Notes under the pieces: generated by a model
The model's input: only the letters and a program-made list of their open reading frames with translations
Told to the model about the DNA's origin: nothing
The model's database searches: none
Shown: positions 25,376-35,381 of the stretch, one piece after another
Layout: each line of letters begins with the position of its first letter
How positions within the stretch are numbered: position 1 is the stretch's first letter
DNA from: Nocardioides daphniae
GTDB taxonomy: Bacteria; Actinomycetota; Actinomycetes; Propionibacteriales; Nocardioidaceae
Assembly (NCBI RefSeq): GCF_004777465.1
Contig: NZ_CP038462.1
Coordinates: forward strand, 3,224,001 to 3,288,000
DNA: 64,000 nt
Direction of reading: 5' to 3'
Translations under genes and position numbers: made by a program

Positions 25376-28300
25376 TCAGCCGCGGACGACCAGCACCAGG
25401 TCGCCGCCCTGCACCGCACGGGTGCCGGAGATCGCGATCCGCTCGACGACGCCGGCGACCGGGGTCGTGATGGAGGCCTCCATCTTCATCGCCTCGATCG
25501 TGGCCACGGTCGCGCCCGCCTCCACGGTGTCGCCCTCGGCGACGCCCACGGTGACCGTGCCGTCGAAGGGGGCCGCCACGTGGCCGGGCTGGTTGGCGTC
25601 GGCCTTCTCGGCGGCAGCGACCTCGGCCTCGACCGAACGGTCGCGCACCGGCACCGGACGCAGCTGGCCGTTGATGGTCGCCATCACCGTGCGGATGCCG
25701 CGCTCGTCGGGCTCGCCGATCGCCTCGAGGCCGAAGATGAGCCGTCGACCCGGGGCGATCTCGACGACGTGCTCCTCGCCGCGGCGCAGGCCGTAGAGGT
25801 ACTCCAGCGTGGGCACGACCGAGAGGTCGCCGAACTGCTCGCGCGACTCGTGGAAGTCGCGGGTCGGGCCGGGGAAGAGCAGCTGGTTGAGCGTCTCGCG
25901 ACGCTGGTTGACCAGGCCCACGGACTGCTCGTGGGTGAGCGTCTCGGCCGGCTGCTTCCAGGTGCGCCCGGCCAGCGCCTTGGTGCGGAAGGGCTCCGGC
26001 CAGCCGCCGGGCGGGTCGCCGAGCTCACCGTGCAGGAAGCCGATCACCGAGTCCGGGATGTCGTAGTTGCCCGGGTTCTCCTCGAAGTCGTGCCAGTCGG
26101 CACCGACCGCGACGAGGTGCAGCGCCAGGTCACCGATCACCTTCGACGACGGGGTCACCTTCGGCACGTTGCCGAGGATGTCGTTGGCCGCGGCGTACAT
26201 CTCCTCGACCGCCTCGAACTTCTCGCCCAGGCCCAGCGCGATCGCCTGCTGGCGCAGGTTGGAGAGCTGACCGCCGGGGATCTCGTGGCGGTAGACGCGC
26301 CCGGTCGGCGACGGCAGGCCCGACTCGAACGGGGCGTAGACCCGTCGGGTGGCCTCCCAGTAGGGCTCCAGGGCGTTGACCGCGGCCAGGTCGAGGCCGG
26401 TCTCGCGCTCGGAGTGGTCGGTGGCCGCGACCAGTGCCGACAGGGGCGGCTGCGAGGTGGTGCCGGCCATCGCCGAGCAGGCCGCGTCGACGGCGTCGAC
26501 ACCGGCGTCGATCGCGGCGAGCAGCGTGGCGAGCTGGCCGCCGGTGGTGTCGTGGGTGTGCAGGTGCACCGGCAGGTCGAAGCGCTCGCGCAGCGCGGTC
26601 ACCAGGGTGCGGGCCGCCGGGGCGCGGAGCAGGCCGGCCATGTCCTTGACGGCAAGCACGTGGGCGCCCGCCTCCACGATCTGCTCGGCCAGGCGCAGGT
26701 AGTAGTCGAGCGTGTAGAGCTTCTCGCCGCGCGCCGACAGGTCGCCGGTGTAGCAGAGCGCGACCTCGGCCACGGTCGTACCGGTGGCGCGCACCGCCTC
26801 GATCGCCGGACGCCTCTGCTCGACGTCGTTGAGGGCGTCGAAGATCCGGAAGACGTCGATGCCGGTGGCGGCCGCCTCGGCCACGAACGCGTCGGTGACC
26901 TCGCGCGGGTAGGGCGTGTAGCCGACGGTGTTGCGCCCGCGCAGCAGCATCTGCAGGTTGACGTTGGGCACCGCCTCGCGCAGCGCGGCGAGCCGCTCCC
27001 ACGGGTCCTCGGCCAGGAAGCGCAGGGCCACGTCGTACGTCGCCCCGCCCCAGCACTCCAGCGACCACAGCTGCGGGGTGGTGCGGGCGACGTGCCCGGC
27101 GACGTCGAGCAGGTCCTTCGTCCGCACGCGGGTGGCGAGCAGCGACTGGTGCGCGTCGCGGAAGGTGGTGTCGGTGACGCCGACCCGGGTGGCGGCGCGC
27201 AGGGCGGCCGCGAAGCCCTCGGGACCGAGGCGGAGCAGCTCCTGGCGGGAGCCGTCGGGCACCTCGCCGGGCTCGAGGACGGGCAGCTTGGTGACCGGCG
27301 AGATGGTCACCGGCGCCGGTCCGTGCGGCTGGTTGACGGTGACGTCGGCCAGGTGGGCCAGCATCTTCGAGCCGCGGTCGCCGGTGCGGCGGGCCTGCAG
27401 CAGGTGCGGGTGGGTCTCGATGAAGGCGGTGGTGAGCCGGCCGGCAGCGAAGTCGGGGTCCTCCAGGACGGCCTGGAGGAAGGGGATGTTGGAGGCGACG
27501 CCACGGATCCGGAACTCCGCCACCGCGCGACGGGCCTTCTCGACGGCCGCGTCGAAGTCGGCGCCGCGGCAGGTGAGCTTGGCCAGCAGGGAGTCGAAGT
27601 GGGCGCTCACCTCGGCACCCGTGTAGGTGGTGCCGCCGTCGACGCGCACGCCCGGGCCGCCGGGCGAGCGGTAGGTGGTGATCTTGCCGGTGTCGGGGCG
27701 GAAGCCGTTGGAGGGGTCCTCGGTGGTGATGCGGCACTGCAGCGCCGCGCCACGCAGCCGGACACTCTCCTGCGACAGGCCCAGGTCGGCCAGGGTGGCG
27801 CCGGCGGCGATCCGCAGCTGCGCGCGTACGAGGTCGACGTCGGTGACCTCCTCGGTCACCGTGTGCTCGACCTGGATGCGCGGGTTCATCTCGATGAAGA
27901 CGTAGCGACCGGCCGGGTCGAGCAGGAACTCCACGGTGCCGGCGTTCTTGTAGCCGATGGCGCGGGCGAAGCGCACGGCGTCGGCGCACATCCGCTCCCG
28001 CAGCTCGGGGTCGAGGTTGGGCGCGGGCGCGATCTCGACGACCTTCTGGTGGCGGCGCTGCACCGAGCAGTCACGCTCGAAGAGGTGGATCACGTTGCCC
28101 TCGCCGTCGGCGAGGATCTGCACCTCGATGTGACGGGGGTCGACGACGGCCTGCTCGATGAAGACGGTCGGGTCGCCGAAGGCGGCCTCGCCCTCGCGCA
28201 TGCAGACCTCGATCGCTTCGCGCAGGTCGGCACGGTCGTCGACCCGGCGCATGCCGCGGCCACCGCCACCGGCGACGGCCTTGACGAAGAGCGGCATCTC

Positions 28301-28753
28301 GATGCTCTGCGCGGCCTCGAGGAGGGCGTCGACGTCGGTGGAGGGGTCGACCGACTCGAGCGTCGGCACGCCGGCCGCCTTGGCCGCGGCGATGGCGCGG
28401 GCCTTGTTGCCGGTCAGGGTGAGCACGTCGGCGTCGGGGCCGACGAAGGTGATCCCGGCGGCCGCGCAGGCCTCGGCCAGGTCGGGGTTCTCCGACAGGA
28501 AGCCGTAGCCCGGGTAGACGGCGTCGGCGCCGGCCTGCACCGCGACCTGCACGATCGCCTCGGCGTCGAGGTAGGCGCGCACCGGGTGGCCCGGCTCGCC
28601 GATCTCGTAGGCCTCGTCGGCACGCAGCCGGTGCTCGGAGCCGCGGTCCTCGTGCGGGAAGACGGCGACGGTGCGGGCACCCACCTCGTACGCGGCGCGG
28701 AACGCACGGATCGCGATCTCACCACGGTTGGCGACCAGGACCTTGCTGAACAT
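25376..28753 (-). CDS. pyc: Pyruvate carboxylase (biotin-dependent)
   Basis: A 1125-residue single-chain enzyme that carboxylates pyruvate to oxaloacetate, refilling the TCA cycle. Order: biotin carboxylase domain (MFSKVLVANRGEIAIRAF at the start; ATP loop GGGGRGMR), carboxyltransferase domain (DTTFRDAHQSLLATRVR, with the metal-binding HLHTHD), PYC-OADA region and the C-terminal biotinyl domain with the modified lysine in EAMKM at residue 1090. The ATG at 28753 has GGAGGATGG upstream; upstream in-frame codons would add implausible residues. It is monocistronic, with its own terminator. Length is normal and no key residue is missing. Confidence 0.97.
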   Translation of the reverse strand: MFSKVLVANRGEIAIRAFRAAYEVGARTVAVFPHEDRGSEHRLRADEAYEIGEPGHPVRAYLDAEAIVQVAVQAGADAVYPGYGFLSENPDLAEACAAAGITFVGPDADVLTLTGNKARAIAAAKAAGVPTLESVDPSTDVDALLEAAQSIEMPLFVKAVAGGGGRGMRRVDDRADLREAIEVCMREGEAAFGDPTVFIEQAVVDPRHIEVQILADGEGNVIHLFERDCSVQRRHQKVVEIAPAPNLDPELRERMCADAVRFARAIGYKNAGTVEFLLDPAGRYVFIEMNPRIQVEHTVTEEVTDVDLVRAQLRIAAGATLADLGLSQESVRLRGAALQCRITTEDPSNGFRPDTGKITTYRSPGGPGVRVDGGTTYTGAEVSAHFDSLLAKLTCRGADFDAAVEKARRAVAEFRIRGVASNIPFLQAVLEDPDFAAGRLTTAFIETHPHLLQARRTGDRGSKMLAHLADVTVNQPHGPAPVTISPVTKLPVLEPGEVPDGSRQELLRLGPEGFAAALRAATRVGVTDTTFRDAHQSLLATRVRTKDLLDVAGHVARTTPQLWSLECWGGATYDVALRFLAEDPWERLAALREAVPNVNLQMLLRGRNTVGYTPYPREVTDAFVAEAAATGIDVFRIFDALNDVEQRRPAIEAVRATGTTVAEVALCYTGDLSARGEKLYTLDYYLRLAEQIVEAGAHVLAVKDMAGLLRAPAARTLVTALRERFDLPVHLHTHDTTGGQLATLLAAIDAGVDAVDAACSAMAGTTSQPPLSALVAATDHSERETGLDLAAVNALEPYWEATRRVYAPFESGLPSPTGRVYRHEIPGGQLSNLRQQAIALGLGEKFEAVEEMYAAANDILGNVPKVTPSSKVIGDLALHLVAVGADWHDFEENPGNYDIPDSVIGFLHGELGDPPGGWPEPFRTKALAGRTWKQPAETLTHEQSVGLVNQRRETLNQLLFPGPTRDFHESREQFGDLSVVPTLEYLYGLRRGEEHVVEIAPGRRLIFGLEAIGEPDERGIRTVMATINGQLRPVPVRDRSVEAEVAAAEKADANQPGHVAAPFDGTVTVGVAEGDTVEAGATVATIEAMKMEASITTPVAGVVERIAISGTRAVQGGDLVLVVRG

Positions 28754-29093
28754 CGGTGACCATCCTCCAGTCGTGGGCCGGGCCGGTACGGCCACCCGCA
28801 CACAGTCCCGCGCGGGCAGGGTACGCGCAAGGCGCGTTCCGTTGGATGACTCCCCCGGCGGCCCGCAGGCGCGCCTGTGCGCGCCCGGAGCCCCGGTACC
28901 CCGCCCGCGACCCGCTGTGCGCGACGGCTGCGAGAAGGCTGCGTGTGACGGCGCTGTTACGGCCTGGGGCCGCGCGTGAACATCGTGTGAGAACCCTCGA
29001 CGCCGCGCGGGTCGCTCCCCCACGCTGGGCCCAGGACCTGGCCTCTCTCGGCGGGCTCCGGACCTGTTCGCCTCCGACCACCCTGGAGGATCC
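28754..29093. other. Divergent intergenic region between pyc and the 283-aa protein
   Basis: 340 bp without a gene. It must hold the divergent promoters of pyc (leftward) and of the gene at 29094 (rightward, GGAGGA at its end). I see no convincing hairpin, riboswitch or repeat. Confidence 0.5.
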
Positions 29094-29945
29094 ATGACCG
29101 ACCCCACCCCTGCCCCCGTCAGGTCGCTGGGCAACGCCTTCTCCCTCGGCCTCGACGGCAACGTCGCCGGCGACCCGACGCACGGCCTGCTCGCGGCGCA
29201 GCTGCGCTACGTGGCGCGGCTCGCAGCCGGCCTCGGCGAGACGCTGGCGCTCGGACGGCTCACCTCCGTCTCCACGACCGGCACCAGTGCCGTCTCGGCC
29301 CAGATCAGCTGGGACCTCGGGGGCGAGTGCGTGCTGCGGGGCCACGTCTTCCCGCCGCTGACGGGGCCGTTGCACCCGCCTGCCTTCCCGCTGGTCGCGC
29401 CGGGCACGTCCGGTGACGAGGCCGCGCTGGCCTGCCTGGCGCTGGCCCACGAGGTGCCGGGGCTGGAGTGGGGGGTGCTCGTACGCCGCGACCGCAGCGT
29501 CTTGGCGAGCGTCGGCGACCCGCAGCTCGCGCAGATGCCGGAGGTGGGCGTACGAGGTCTCGGGGTGCTGGCGGGGCTCGACGAGCGCTACCGCGAGACC
29601 TGCGTGTGGCTCGGCTTCGAGCACCGCACGGTCGTGGTCTCGCCGATGCCGAAGGGGTGCGTGGTGCTCTGCCTGACCAGCGTCGACACGGTGGCGCTGA
29701 TCGGCGACCTGCTGCGGGTGCGCGCCACCCTGGCGCCGATCGACATGGACCGCGTCACGCCTCTGGCTGCGCCCTACCGCCCGGCCGAGCAGGTGCTCGA
29801 CGAGGCCGAGGAGCTCGACGACGACTGGGCGTGGGAGCCGGACCCGACCCCGCTGACGGGAGCCCGCTTCGCCGGGTCGGTCGGCGCGGACCGGCCACGC
29901 AAGCCGCGGGAGGGCCGCTGGTTCCGGCGCTCGCAGGCGTCGTGA
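29094..29945 (+). CDS. Conserved hypothetical protein (283 aa)
   Basis: A soluble protein from ATG 29094 behind GGAGGA. The N-terminus is GNAFSLGLDGNVAGDP. The middle forms alternating strands and helices (LEWGVLVRRDRSVLASVGDP and VVVSPMPKGCVVLCLTSVDTVALIGDLLRVRATL) reminiscent of roadblock/LC7 or profilin-like folds; this is a weak impression. The C-terminal 60 residues are acidic, then basic and probably disordered. No signal peptide or membrane segment. It is divergent from pyc and convergent with the TetR gene; function unknown. Confidence 0.7.
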   Translation: MTDPTPAPVRSLGNAFSLGLDGNVAGDPTHGLLAAQLRYVARLAAGLGETLALGRLTSVSTTGTSAVSAQISWDLGGECVLRGHVFPPLTGPLHPPAFPLVAPGTSGDEAALACLALAHEVPGLEWGVLVRRDRSVLASVGDPQLAQMPEVGVRGLGVLAGLDERYRETCVWLGFEHRTVVVSPMPKGCVVLCLTSVDTVALIGDLLRVRATLAPIDMDRVTPLAAPYRPAEQVLDEAEELDDDWAWEPDPTPLTGARFAGSVGADRPRKPREGRWFRRSQAS

Positions 29946-29992
29946 GGTCGCGGCGGCACCCGGGTGGTCGGTGGGAGGTCACTCGGGGCCGT

Positions 29993-30012
29993 CGTGGCTC
30001 GCAGGAGCCACG
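29993..30012. terminator. Hairpin between convergent genes
   Basis: CGTGGCTC (29993-30000), loop GCAG, GAGCCACG (30005-30012): an 8-bp perfect stem in the 83-bp gap between the rightward 283-residue protein and the leftward TetR gene. Confidence 0.6.
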
Positions 30013-30028
30013 CGCCGCGGGGAGGGGG

Positions 30029-30682
30029 TCAGCCCTCGGTCGACCCGGCGACGGCCTCGCCGTGGAGGTGGCCCGCCATCTCCTCGATCTGGCCGACGGC
30101 CTCGATGAAGGCCTGCTCGCCGATGTCGGAGTCGCCACCGCCCTGGAGGATCGCGATCGCCGACTGCAGCGCGCTGCCGATGACCGAGATGACCACGATC
30201 GCCTCGTTGAGCAGGGGCACGTCGGTGAGCCGGCGGCGGGAGTGGTCGGCGTCGAGCCAGACGTAGACCAGGCCGGTGAGGTCGGTGGAGAGGGCGACGT
30301 AGGGCGCGAGCAGCATGGCTGCGCAGTCGGGCTGCTCCATCTGGAGGCGTGAACGGCCGGCGGCCACCTCGACGTTGACCGTCGACTGGCCGACGGAGCG
30401 GAGCGCCACGCGGTAGATCGCCCGCAGCAGGGAGGTGCTGGCGTGCTCCTCCATGAGGGCCCAGGCGTCCTCGAAGGGGATCATCTTCAGCGGACGACCG
30501 AAGATGGCGGCCTCGCGGTTGGGCATGTAGTTGAAGAAGGTGCTTCTGGAGATGTCCGCGCCGTCGCAGATCTCGGGCACGGTCACGTGGGCGTGCCCCT
30601 TCTCGAGAGCGAGACGGACGGCCGTCCGCTCGATCGCGTTCTCAGTCGCACGCTTCTTGCGCGCGCGAAGCCCTTCAGCCAT
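30029..30682 (-). CDS. TetR-family transcriptional regulator
   Basis: A 217-residue repressor-type protein. The N-terminal HTH (TENAIERTAVRLALEKGHAHVTVPEICDG... with the recognition helix SRSTFFNYM) spans about residues 10-58. The helical C-terminal domain should bind an unknown ligand. The ATG at 30682 leaves a basic N-terminus (LRARKKRAT). No efflux pump or enzyme is divergent from it, so its target is not evident here. Confidence 0.88.
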   Translation of the reverse strand: MAEGLRARKKRATENAIERTAVRLALEKGHAHVTVPEICDGADISRSTFFNYMPNREAAIFGRPLKMIPFEDAWALMEEHASTSLLRAIYRVALRSVGQSTVNVEVAAGRSRLQMEQPDCAAMLLAPYVALSTDLTGLVYVWLDADHSRRRLTDVPLLNEAIVVISVIGSALQSAIAILQGGGDSDIGEQAFIEAVGQIEEMAGHLHGEAVAGSTEG

Positions 30683-30781
30683 GGTCCATCCTCGCCGGGT
30701 GCAGGTCTGCCAGAAACCTTACACATCGCGAGCGCCGCGGCTGGAACCTGTAACTCGACGCCCCCACGCGGAGGGGCGCCC

Positions 30782-31162
30782 TCACCTCGCGGGCCGCTCC
30801 ACGAGCGCCACCAGGCCTGCCGGAGCCCGCAGGCAGTAGGAGTCGGTGAGCAGCTCGGCGAGCTCCTCCCAGTCGGTGCCGTCGTCGACGAGGAGGCCGA
30901 TCACGTTGTCGCCCCACTGGCTGCGGAAGTAGGGCTCACCGAGGTGCTGGAAGGCCGAGACCTCGTCGGGCTCGCCGCGGAAGGTGATCCGGAAGAGCTG
31001 GTCCTCGCCGCCGAAGAGGTGCGCCACGGTGTTGCCGTGCACCCGCCACCGCACGCCCACCCAGGCGGGCTCCTCGACCACGTCGGGCAGTGCGTTCAGC
31101 ACCGCGCCGACGCGGGCGACGTACGCCGTCGGGACCTCGGGTCGTTGCACCTTGCGAGCCAT
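30782..31162 (-). CDS. MmcQ/YjbR-family DNA-binding-fold protein
   Basis: A 126-residue small cytoplasmic protein. VGVRWRVHGNTVAHLFGGED, ITFRGEPDEV and the DWEELAELLTDSYCLRAP ending match the MmcQ/YjbR (CyaY-like fold) family, whose members are structurally known but functionally vague. The ATG at 31162 is chosen since earlier in-frame codons run through the tRNA terminator. It lies downstream of tRNA-Thr on the same strand but is separated by the tRNA terminator. Confidence 0.75.
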   Translation of the reverse strand: MARKVQRPEVPTAYVARVGAVLNALPDVVEEPAWVGVRWRVHGNTVAHLFGGEDQLFRITFRGEPDEVSAFQHLGEPYFRSQWGDNVIGLLVDDGTDWEELAELLTDSYCLRAPAGLVALVERPAR

Positions 31163-31224
31163 GCGGTCAGCGTGGCACAGGGGCCGACAACGGTGCAGCC
31201 CGAGCGCGCCCGGTCCACGAACGA

Positions 31225-31255
31225 CGAAAGCCCCTCTCGCGGAGAGGGGCTTTCG
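31225..31255 (-). terminator. Terminator of tRNA-Thr
   Basis: A perfect 14-bp stem (31225-31238 with 31242-31255, loop GCG) lies 7 bp past the tRNA 3' end on the minus strand. The arm edges carry AAAG/CTTT, giving a short U-run. Confidence 0.88.
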
Positions 31256-31261
31256 TGTCGG

Positions 31262-31334
31262 AGCCGCCTGTCGGAATCGAACCGACGACCTAGTCATTAC
31301 GAGTGACTCGCTCTACCGACTGAGCTAAGGCGGC
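31262..31334 (-). tRNA. tRNA-Thr (anticodon CGT)
   Basis: The 73-base minus-strand sequence folds into a full cloverleaf. The acceptor is GCCGCCT/AGGCGGC, the D-arm GCTC-AGTCGGTA-GAGC, the anticodon arm AGTCA-CTCGTAA-TGACT with anticodon CGT at 34-36, and the T-arm GTCGG-TTCGATT-CCGAC. CCA is not encoded. It reads ACG codons, which are common in this genome. Confidence 0.96.
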
Positions 31335-31449
31335 GTGGCGTTCGCAGTTTCCCCCGGACGGATCCGCGGGACGGACGAGCAACCTCGCAGGAGTATACGG
31401 ACACCCTCGCCGGGTGCGGAATCGGCGTCCGCCCCCGGCAACGGGTCGC

Positions 31450-31824
31450 TCAGGCCACGCCCACCGAGCCGAGTCCGTCCCGCAGCGCGGTGGTCTCGCG
31501 GAGCCAGGTGTCGTCACCCGACTCGTCCCACAGGTCGCGCAGCTCGGACTCCTGCAGCACGCCTTCGAGCGCGGCGACCGCGGCAGGCGCGAGGGCGCGC
31601 AGGTCGTCCTCGTCCTGGTCGACGAGCCACTGCTCGGCCTCCGGGCTCAGCGTCACCGGGACGCCGCAGGCGCTGGCCACGACCGCGGCAGCGGCGACGA
31701 TCGCGGCGTCGCCCTCGTCGCCGGACAGGCCGACGGCGACGACCTCGGGGCCGGCTCCCTCGAGCTCGTAGCTCCAGTCGGCGGCGTCGTCGTTGTCGAA
31801 TGGGTCGGTGCCCCAGGCGCCCAT
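31450..31824 (-). CDS. DUF4259 domain protein
   Basis: A 124-residue acidic cytoplasmic protein. The start MGAWGTDPFDNDDAADW is the hallmark of DUF4259, a small family of unknown role scattered in actinobacteria and proteobacteria. The rest is alanine-rich helix (AAIVAAAAVVASACG and ALAPAAVAALEGVL). It sits between tRNA-Thr and a secreted hydrolase and shows no operon link to either. Confidence 0.85.
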   Translation of the reverse strand: MGAWGTDPFDNDDAADWSYELEGAGPEVVAVGLSGDEGDAAIVAAAAVVASACGVPVTLSPEAEQWLVDQDEDDLRALAPAAVAALEGVLQESELRDLWDESGDDTWLRETTALRDGLGSVGVA

Positions 31825-31921
31825 CTCTCTCCTCCTGTCACGGGTGTGGTGCGCCCGTCACGGACCCCCGAGGTGGGCGCGGCACCAGCATGGCCGAGCG
31901 CACCGGCGAGGGTGGGCGTTT

Positions 31922-33477
31922 TCAGCAGGAGAGCCCGTCCTCGGGCACCGTGCCGTCGAGCAGGTAGGCCTCGATGGCCTCGTCCACGCACTGGTTGCCG
32001 GAGTTGTACGCAGTGTGGCCGTCGCCGTCACGACGCACCAGCACGCCCGACTCGAGCTGCTCGGCCAGCGCCTCCGCCCACACCATCGGCGTGGCCGGGT
32101 CACGGGTGGTGCCGGTGACCAGGATCGGGGCGGCGCCGGAGCCGTCGATCTCGACCTTCTCCGACGGGCCGCCCTCGAAGCCGGCGCAGCCCATGAGGCC
32201 CCAGGCGAAGACCTTGCCGAAGGTCGGCGACGCCTTCTCGAACTCGTCGAAGTGGGTCGGCACCTCGTCGGCCGGCACGAAGGACGGGTCGTCGAGGCAG
32301 TTGATCGCGACGATCGCCTCGAGGCTGTTGTCCCGGTAGCCGCCGGCGTCGCGCGAGGCGTACAGGTCGGCGGACTCGAGCAGCCCCGAGCCGTCGCCGG
32401 CCAGCGCCTTGGCCAGCGCCAGGTCGAGCAGCTGCCAGTAGGAGCGGTTGTAGAGCGGCATCACGATGCCGTAGAACGCGAGCCCGGCGGTGAGCTGACG
32501 GTCCCCGCTGCCGGGCAGCGGCGTGCGGGAGACCTGCTCGACCAGGTCGGCGATGGTCGCCACGCCCTCGTCGACGCTGTCGCCGAGCCGGCAGTCGCCG
32601 CCGTCGACGCAGCTGCGGACGTACGCCCGCAGCGCGGTCTCGAAGCCGCCCGCCTGCACCAGGTTCTTCTCGAGCGTGCCCGCCGAGACGTCGACCGCCC
32701 CGTCGAGCACGAAGTAGCCGACGCGCTCGGGGAAGAGCTCGGCGTACGTCGCACCCAGGGCCGTGCCGTAGGAGGCGCCGAAGTAGTCCATCCGGTCCTC
32801 GCCGAGCGCCGCACGCAGCACGTCCATGTCGCGGGCGACCTCGACGGTGCTGACGTGGTCGACCATCGCACCGGACTTCCGGCGGCACCCTCGAAGAAGG
32901 CCTTGTTGGAGGCCACCACCTCGGCGACCTCGGCCGGGGTGTCGGGAGCCGGATCGGCCGCGACGTAGGCGTCGAGCTCGGCGTCGGTGAAGCAGTCGAC
33001 CGGCTTGCTGGCACCGGTGCCGCGCGGGTCGAAGCCGACGACGTCGAAGTGGTCGAGGAGCGGTTGGCGGAAGACGCTCTGCGCCGCGGCGGCGTACTCC
33101 GTGCCGGGGGCACCGGGGCCGCCCGGGTTGACCACGAGGGCACCGACCCGCTCGTCGGTGGCGGCGTCGCGCTTGAGCAGGCGCAGGTCGATCCGCTCGC
33201 CCTCGGGGTCGGCGTAGTCGAGCGGGACCTTCAGCCACCCGCAGTCGAACCCGCCGCCGCAGTCCTGCCAGGCGATCACCTGGTCGTAGTAGGGCGCGAG
33301 CGCCGCGTCGGGGGCGGTGGTCGCGTCGCCCTCATCGTCGTCGCCTTCCAGGCGCTCGGGCGCGCCGGAACCTCCCAGGGGGCTGGAGTCCCACAGGGTC
33401 TTCACGAAGAAGCCCACGCCGACGGCCGAGCCCAGCAGGAGCGCCACCACGGCGACGAGCGCCACCACCCGCTTCAT
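31922..33477 (-). CDS. Secreted alpha/beta hydrolase, tripeptidyl-aminopeptidase-like, frameshifted
   Basis: An exported serine hydrolase of about 518 residues related to Streptomyces SlpD/SlpE and TAP. The N-terminus MKRVVALVAVVALLLGSAVG is a signal peptide or anchor. VNPGGPGAPGTEY is the oxyanion loop and GFDPRGTG follows. The nucleophile is in YFGASYGT, the acid in VTGTTRDPATP and the histidine in DGDGHTAYNSGNQC, next to the TAP-like C-terminal domain. One base is missing near 32886: restoring it joins FFEGC to RRKSGAMVDHVSTVEVARD. As written the frame breaks there. The start ATG overlaps the holB stop as ATGA. Confidence 0.82.
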
Positions 33478-34655
33478 CGTCGGTCTCCCTCGAGTCGCAG
33501 CGCGACCATCATCGACTCCAGCGCCGTCGCCGGCTGCACGTTGAACTCCAGCATCTGCTCGCGCGCGATGAAGATCGCCTCGATCCGACGCAGGTGCTCC
33601 TCCGGCGAGGAGCGCCGCGCGAGCTGGGCGATGTCGGCGCGGATCTCCTCGTTGACCAGCTCGGACCGGGCGCCGACGCCGAAGGCGATGGCGTCGCGGT
33701 AGACCGAGACCAGGTCCATCAGGGCCCGGTCGATGACGTCGAGCAGGCGGCGCTTGGCGCGACGCTTCTGCCCGGCCTCCAGCTCCTTGAGGCGGGGGCG
33801 TACTCCCGCGGCCGCTTGCCGCGACCCTCGACCCCGTACGAGCGGTCCAGCTCGGCCTTCTCACGCGCCTCGACCTCCGCGGACTGGGCGTCGGTCTCCT
33901 GCTTGGCCACCTCGACCAGGTTGCCGGCCGCGTTCATGCAGGAGCCGAGCGAGGTCAGCTTGGCGGGCCAGCGGACCACCTCGGCCCGGCGGTTGCGCGT
34001 GCCCTCGTCGCGGGCCAGCGCCCGCGCCCGGCCGATGTGGCCTTGGCTGGCGCGGGCCGCGTGCGCGGCGATCGTCGGCGGGACGCCGTCGGTGCGCACC
34101 AGGAAGTCGCTCACCTGGGCGGCGGTCGGGGTGGTCAGCGTGACCAGGCGGCAGCGTGAGCGGATCGTGACCAGCACGTCCTCGGCGGTCGGGGCGCAGA
34201 GCAGCCAGACCGTGCGGGCGTTGGGCTCCTCGATCGCCTTGAGCAGCGCGTTGAAGCCGTGGTCGTTGAGGCGGTCGGCGTCCTCGATGAGGATCACCTG
34301 CCAGCGCTCGCCGTTGGGCGACAGGGCCGCCTTGCGCACCAGCTCGCGCACGTCCTTGACCGCGATGACCAGGGCGTCGGTGCGCACCGCGGTGACGTCG
34401 GCGTGCGTACCGCCCATGACCGTGCGGCAGGAGTGGCAGTCGTGGCAGCCGCCCCGCTCGCACTGCAGCGCGGCGGCGAAGGCGAGCGCGGCGTTGGAGC
34501 GGCCCGACCCGGGCGGGCCGGTGAAGAGCCAGGCGTGGGTCATGCCCGCCGCGGGCGGCGCGGTCGAGGGTGGAGATGACGTGGCGCTGGCCGACGAGGG
34601 TGTCCCAGATCGGGGCCGTGCGCTGCGGCGCCTGGCCGGTCGCGGCGCCCGTCAT
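33474..34655 (-). CDS. holB: DNA polymerase III delta' subunit, two frame breaks
   Basis: The clamp-loader delta' subunit, essential for replication. ATG 34655 gives WDTLVGQRHVISTLDRAARGG; the frame then breaks at the GGC-GGG before 34543 (one G too many) and resumes as MTHAWLFTGPPGSGRSNAA. The P-loop GPPGSGRS, a zinc-binding cysteine cluster CERGGCHDCHSC and the sensor region IRSRCRLVTL follow. A second break sits at the five-G run 33794-33798 (one base missing); repairing it joins EYAP to LKELEAGQKRRAKRRLLDVI and the C-terminal collar domain ending at 33474. The start overlaps the tmk stop as ATGA. An essential gene cannot really be broken twice, so these are probably sequence errors. Confidence 0.85.
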
Positions 34656-35308
34656 CGGGCCACCTCCGGCACGGCGGGCAGCAGCGGGGCGACCCGCTCA
34701 CGGATGTCGGCGTGGATCGACTCGATCGAGTCGCGCGCCGAGAGCACCAGGTAGTGGTCGGGGTCGGCCGCGGCGAGCGCCAGGAACTTGGCGCGCACCC
34801 GCTCGTGGAAGTCGAGCGACTCCCCCTCGATCCGGTCGCGGCCCTCGAAGCGGCCCAGGCCGGCCTCGGGCGGCAGGTCGAGCACGACGGTCAGGTGGGG
34901 GCGCAGGCCTCCGGTCGCCCAGCGCATGACCTCCTCCACCTCGTCGACGTCGAGGGCCCGGCCGGCGCCCTGGTAGGCGAGCGCGGAGTCGACGTAGCGG
35001 TCGGTGATCACCACCTCGCCCCGCTCCAGCGCGGGACGCACGACGGCGTCGACGTGCTCGGCCTTGTCGGCCGCGTACGCCAAGGCCTCGGTGCGCGGCG
35101 ACAGGTTGCCGGTCTCGGGCGAGAGGACGATGCGGCGGAACTCCTGCCCCACGGCCGTGCCGCCCGGCTGGCGGGTGAGCAGCGCGGTGTGGCCGAGCGA
35201 GGTCACCCAGTCGAGCAGCAGCTGCGACTGCGTGGACTTGCCGCCGCCGTCGCCGCCCTCGAAGCAGACGAAGAGACCGGAGTCGGCGTAGACGGCAGGT
35301 GAAGTCAC
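34652..35308 (-). CDS. tmk: Thymidylate kinase
   Basis: A 218-residue kinase that phosphorylates dTMP to dTDP. P-loop EGGDGGGKST lies near the N-terminus, the DRY-type motif appears as VITDRYVDSALAYQG, and LID-region basic residues are in FEGRDRIE. GTG 35308 is taken as start (AGGG 8 bases upstream) because it places the P-loop about 17 residues in, as usual. tmk and holB are a conserved pair in many bacteria, coupled here by ATGA. Confidence 0.93.
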   Translation of the reverse strand: MTSPAVYADSGLFVCFEGGDGGGKSTQSQLLLDWVTSLGHTALLTRQPGGTAVGQEFRRIVLSPETGNLSPRTEALAYAADKAEHVDAVVRPALERGEVVITDRYVDSALAYQGAGRALDVDEVEEVMRWATGGLRPHLTVVLDLPPEAGLGRFEGRDRIEGESLDFHERVRAKFLALAAADPDHYLVLSARDSIESIHADIRERVAPLLPAVPEVAR

Positions 35309-35381
35309 GTGCCACACCCTACGGTTCGGCGCCGACAGTGCGGGCAGACGTACGCGCCCCTGTGGCCCTACGGTGGACGAC

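Noticed and set aside
25580..28759. A 1059-codon open frame on the plus strand
   Set aside because: Mirror frame of pyruvate carboxylase; low-complexity composition and no domain.
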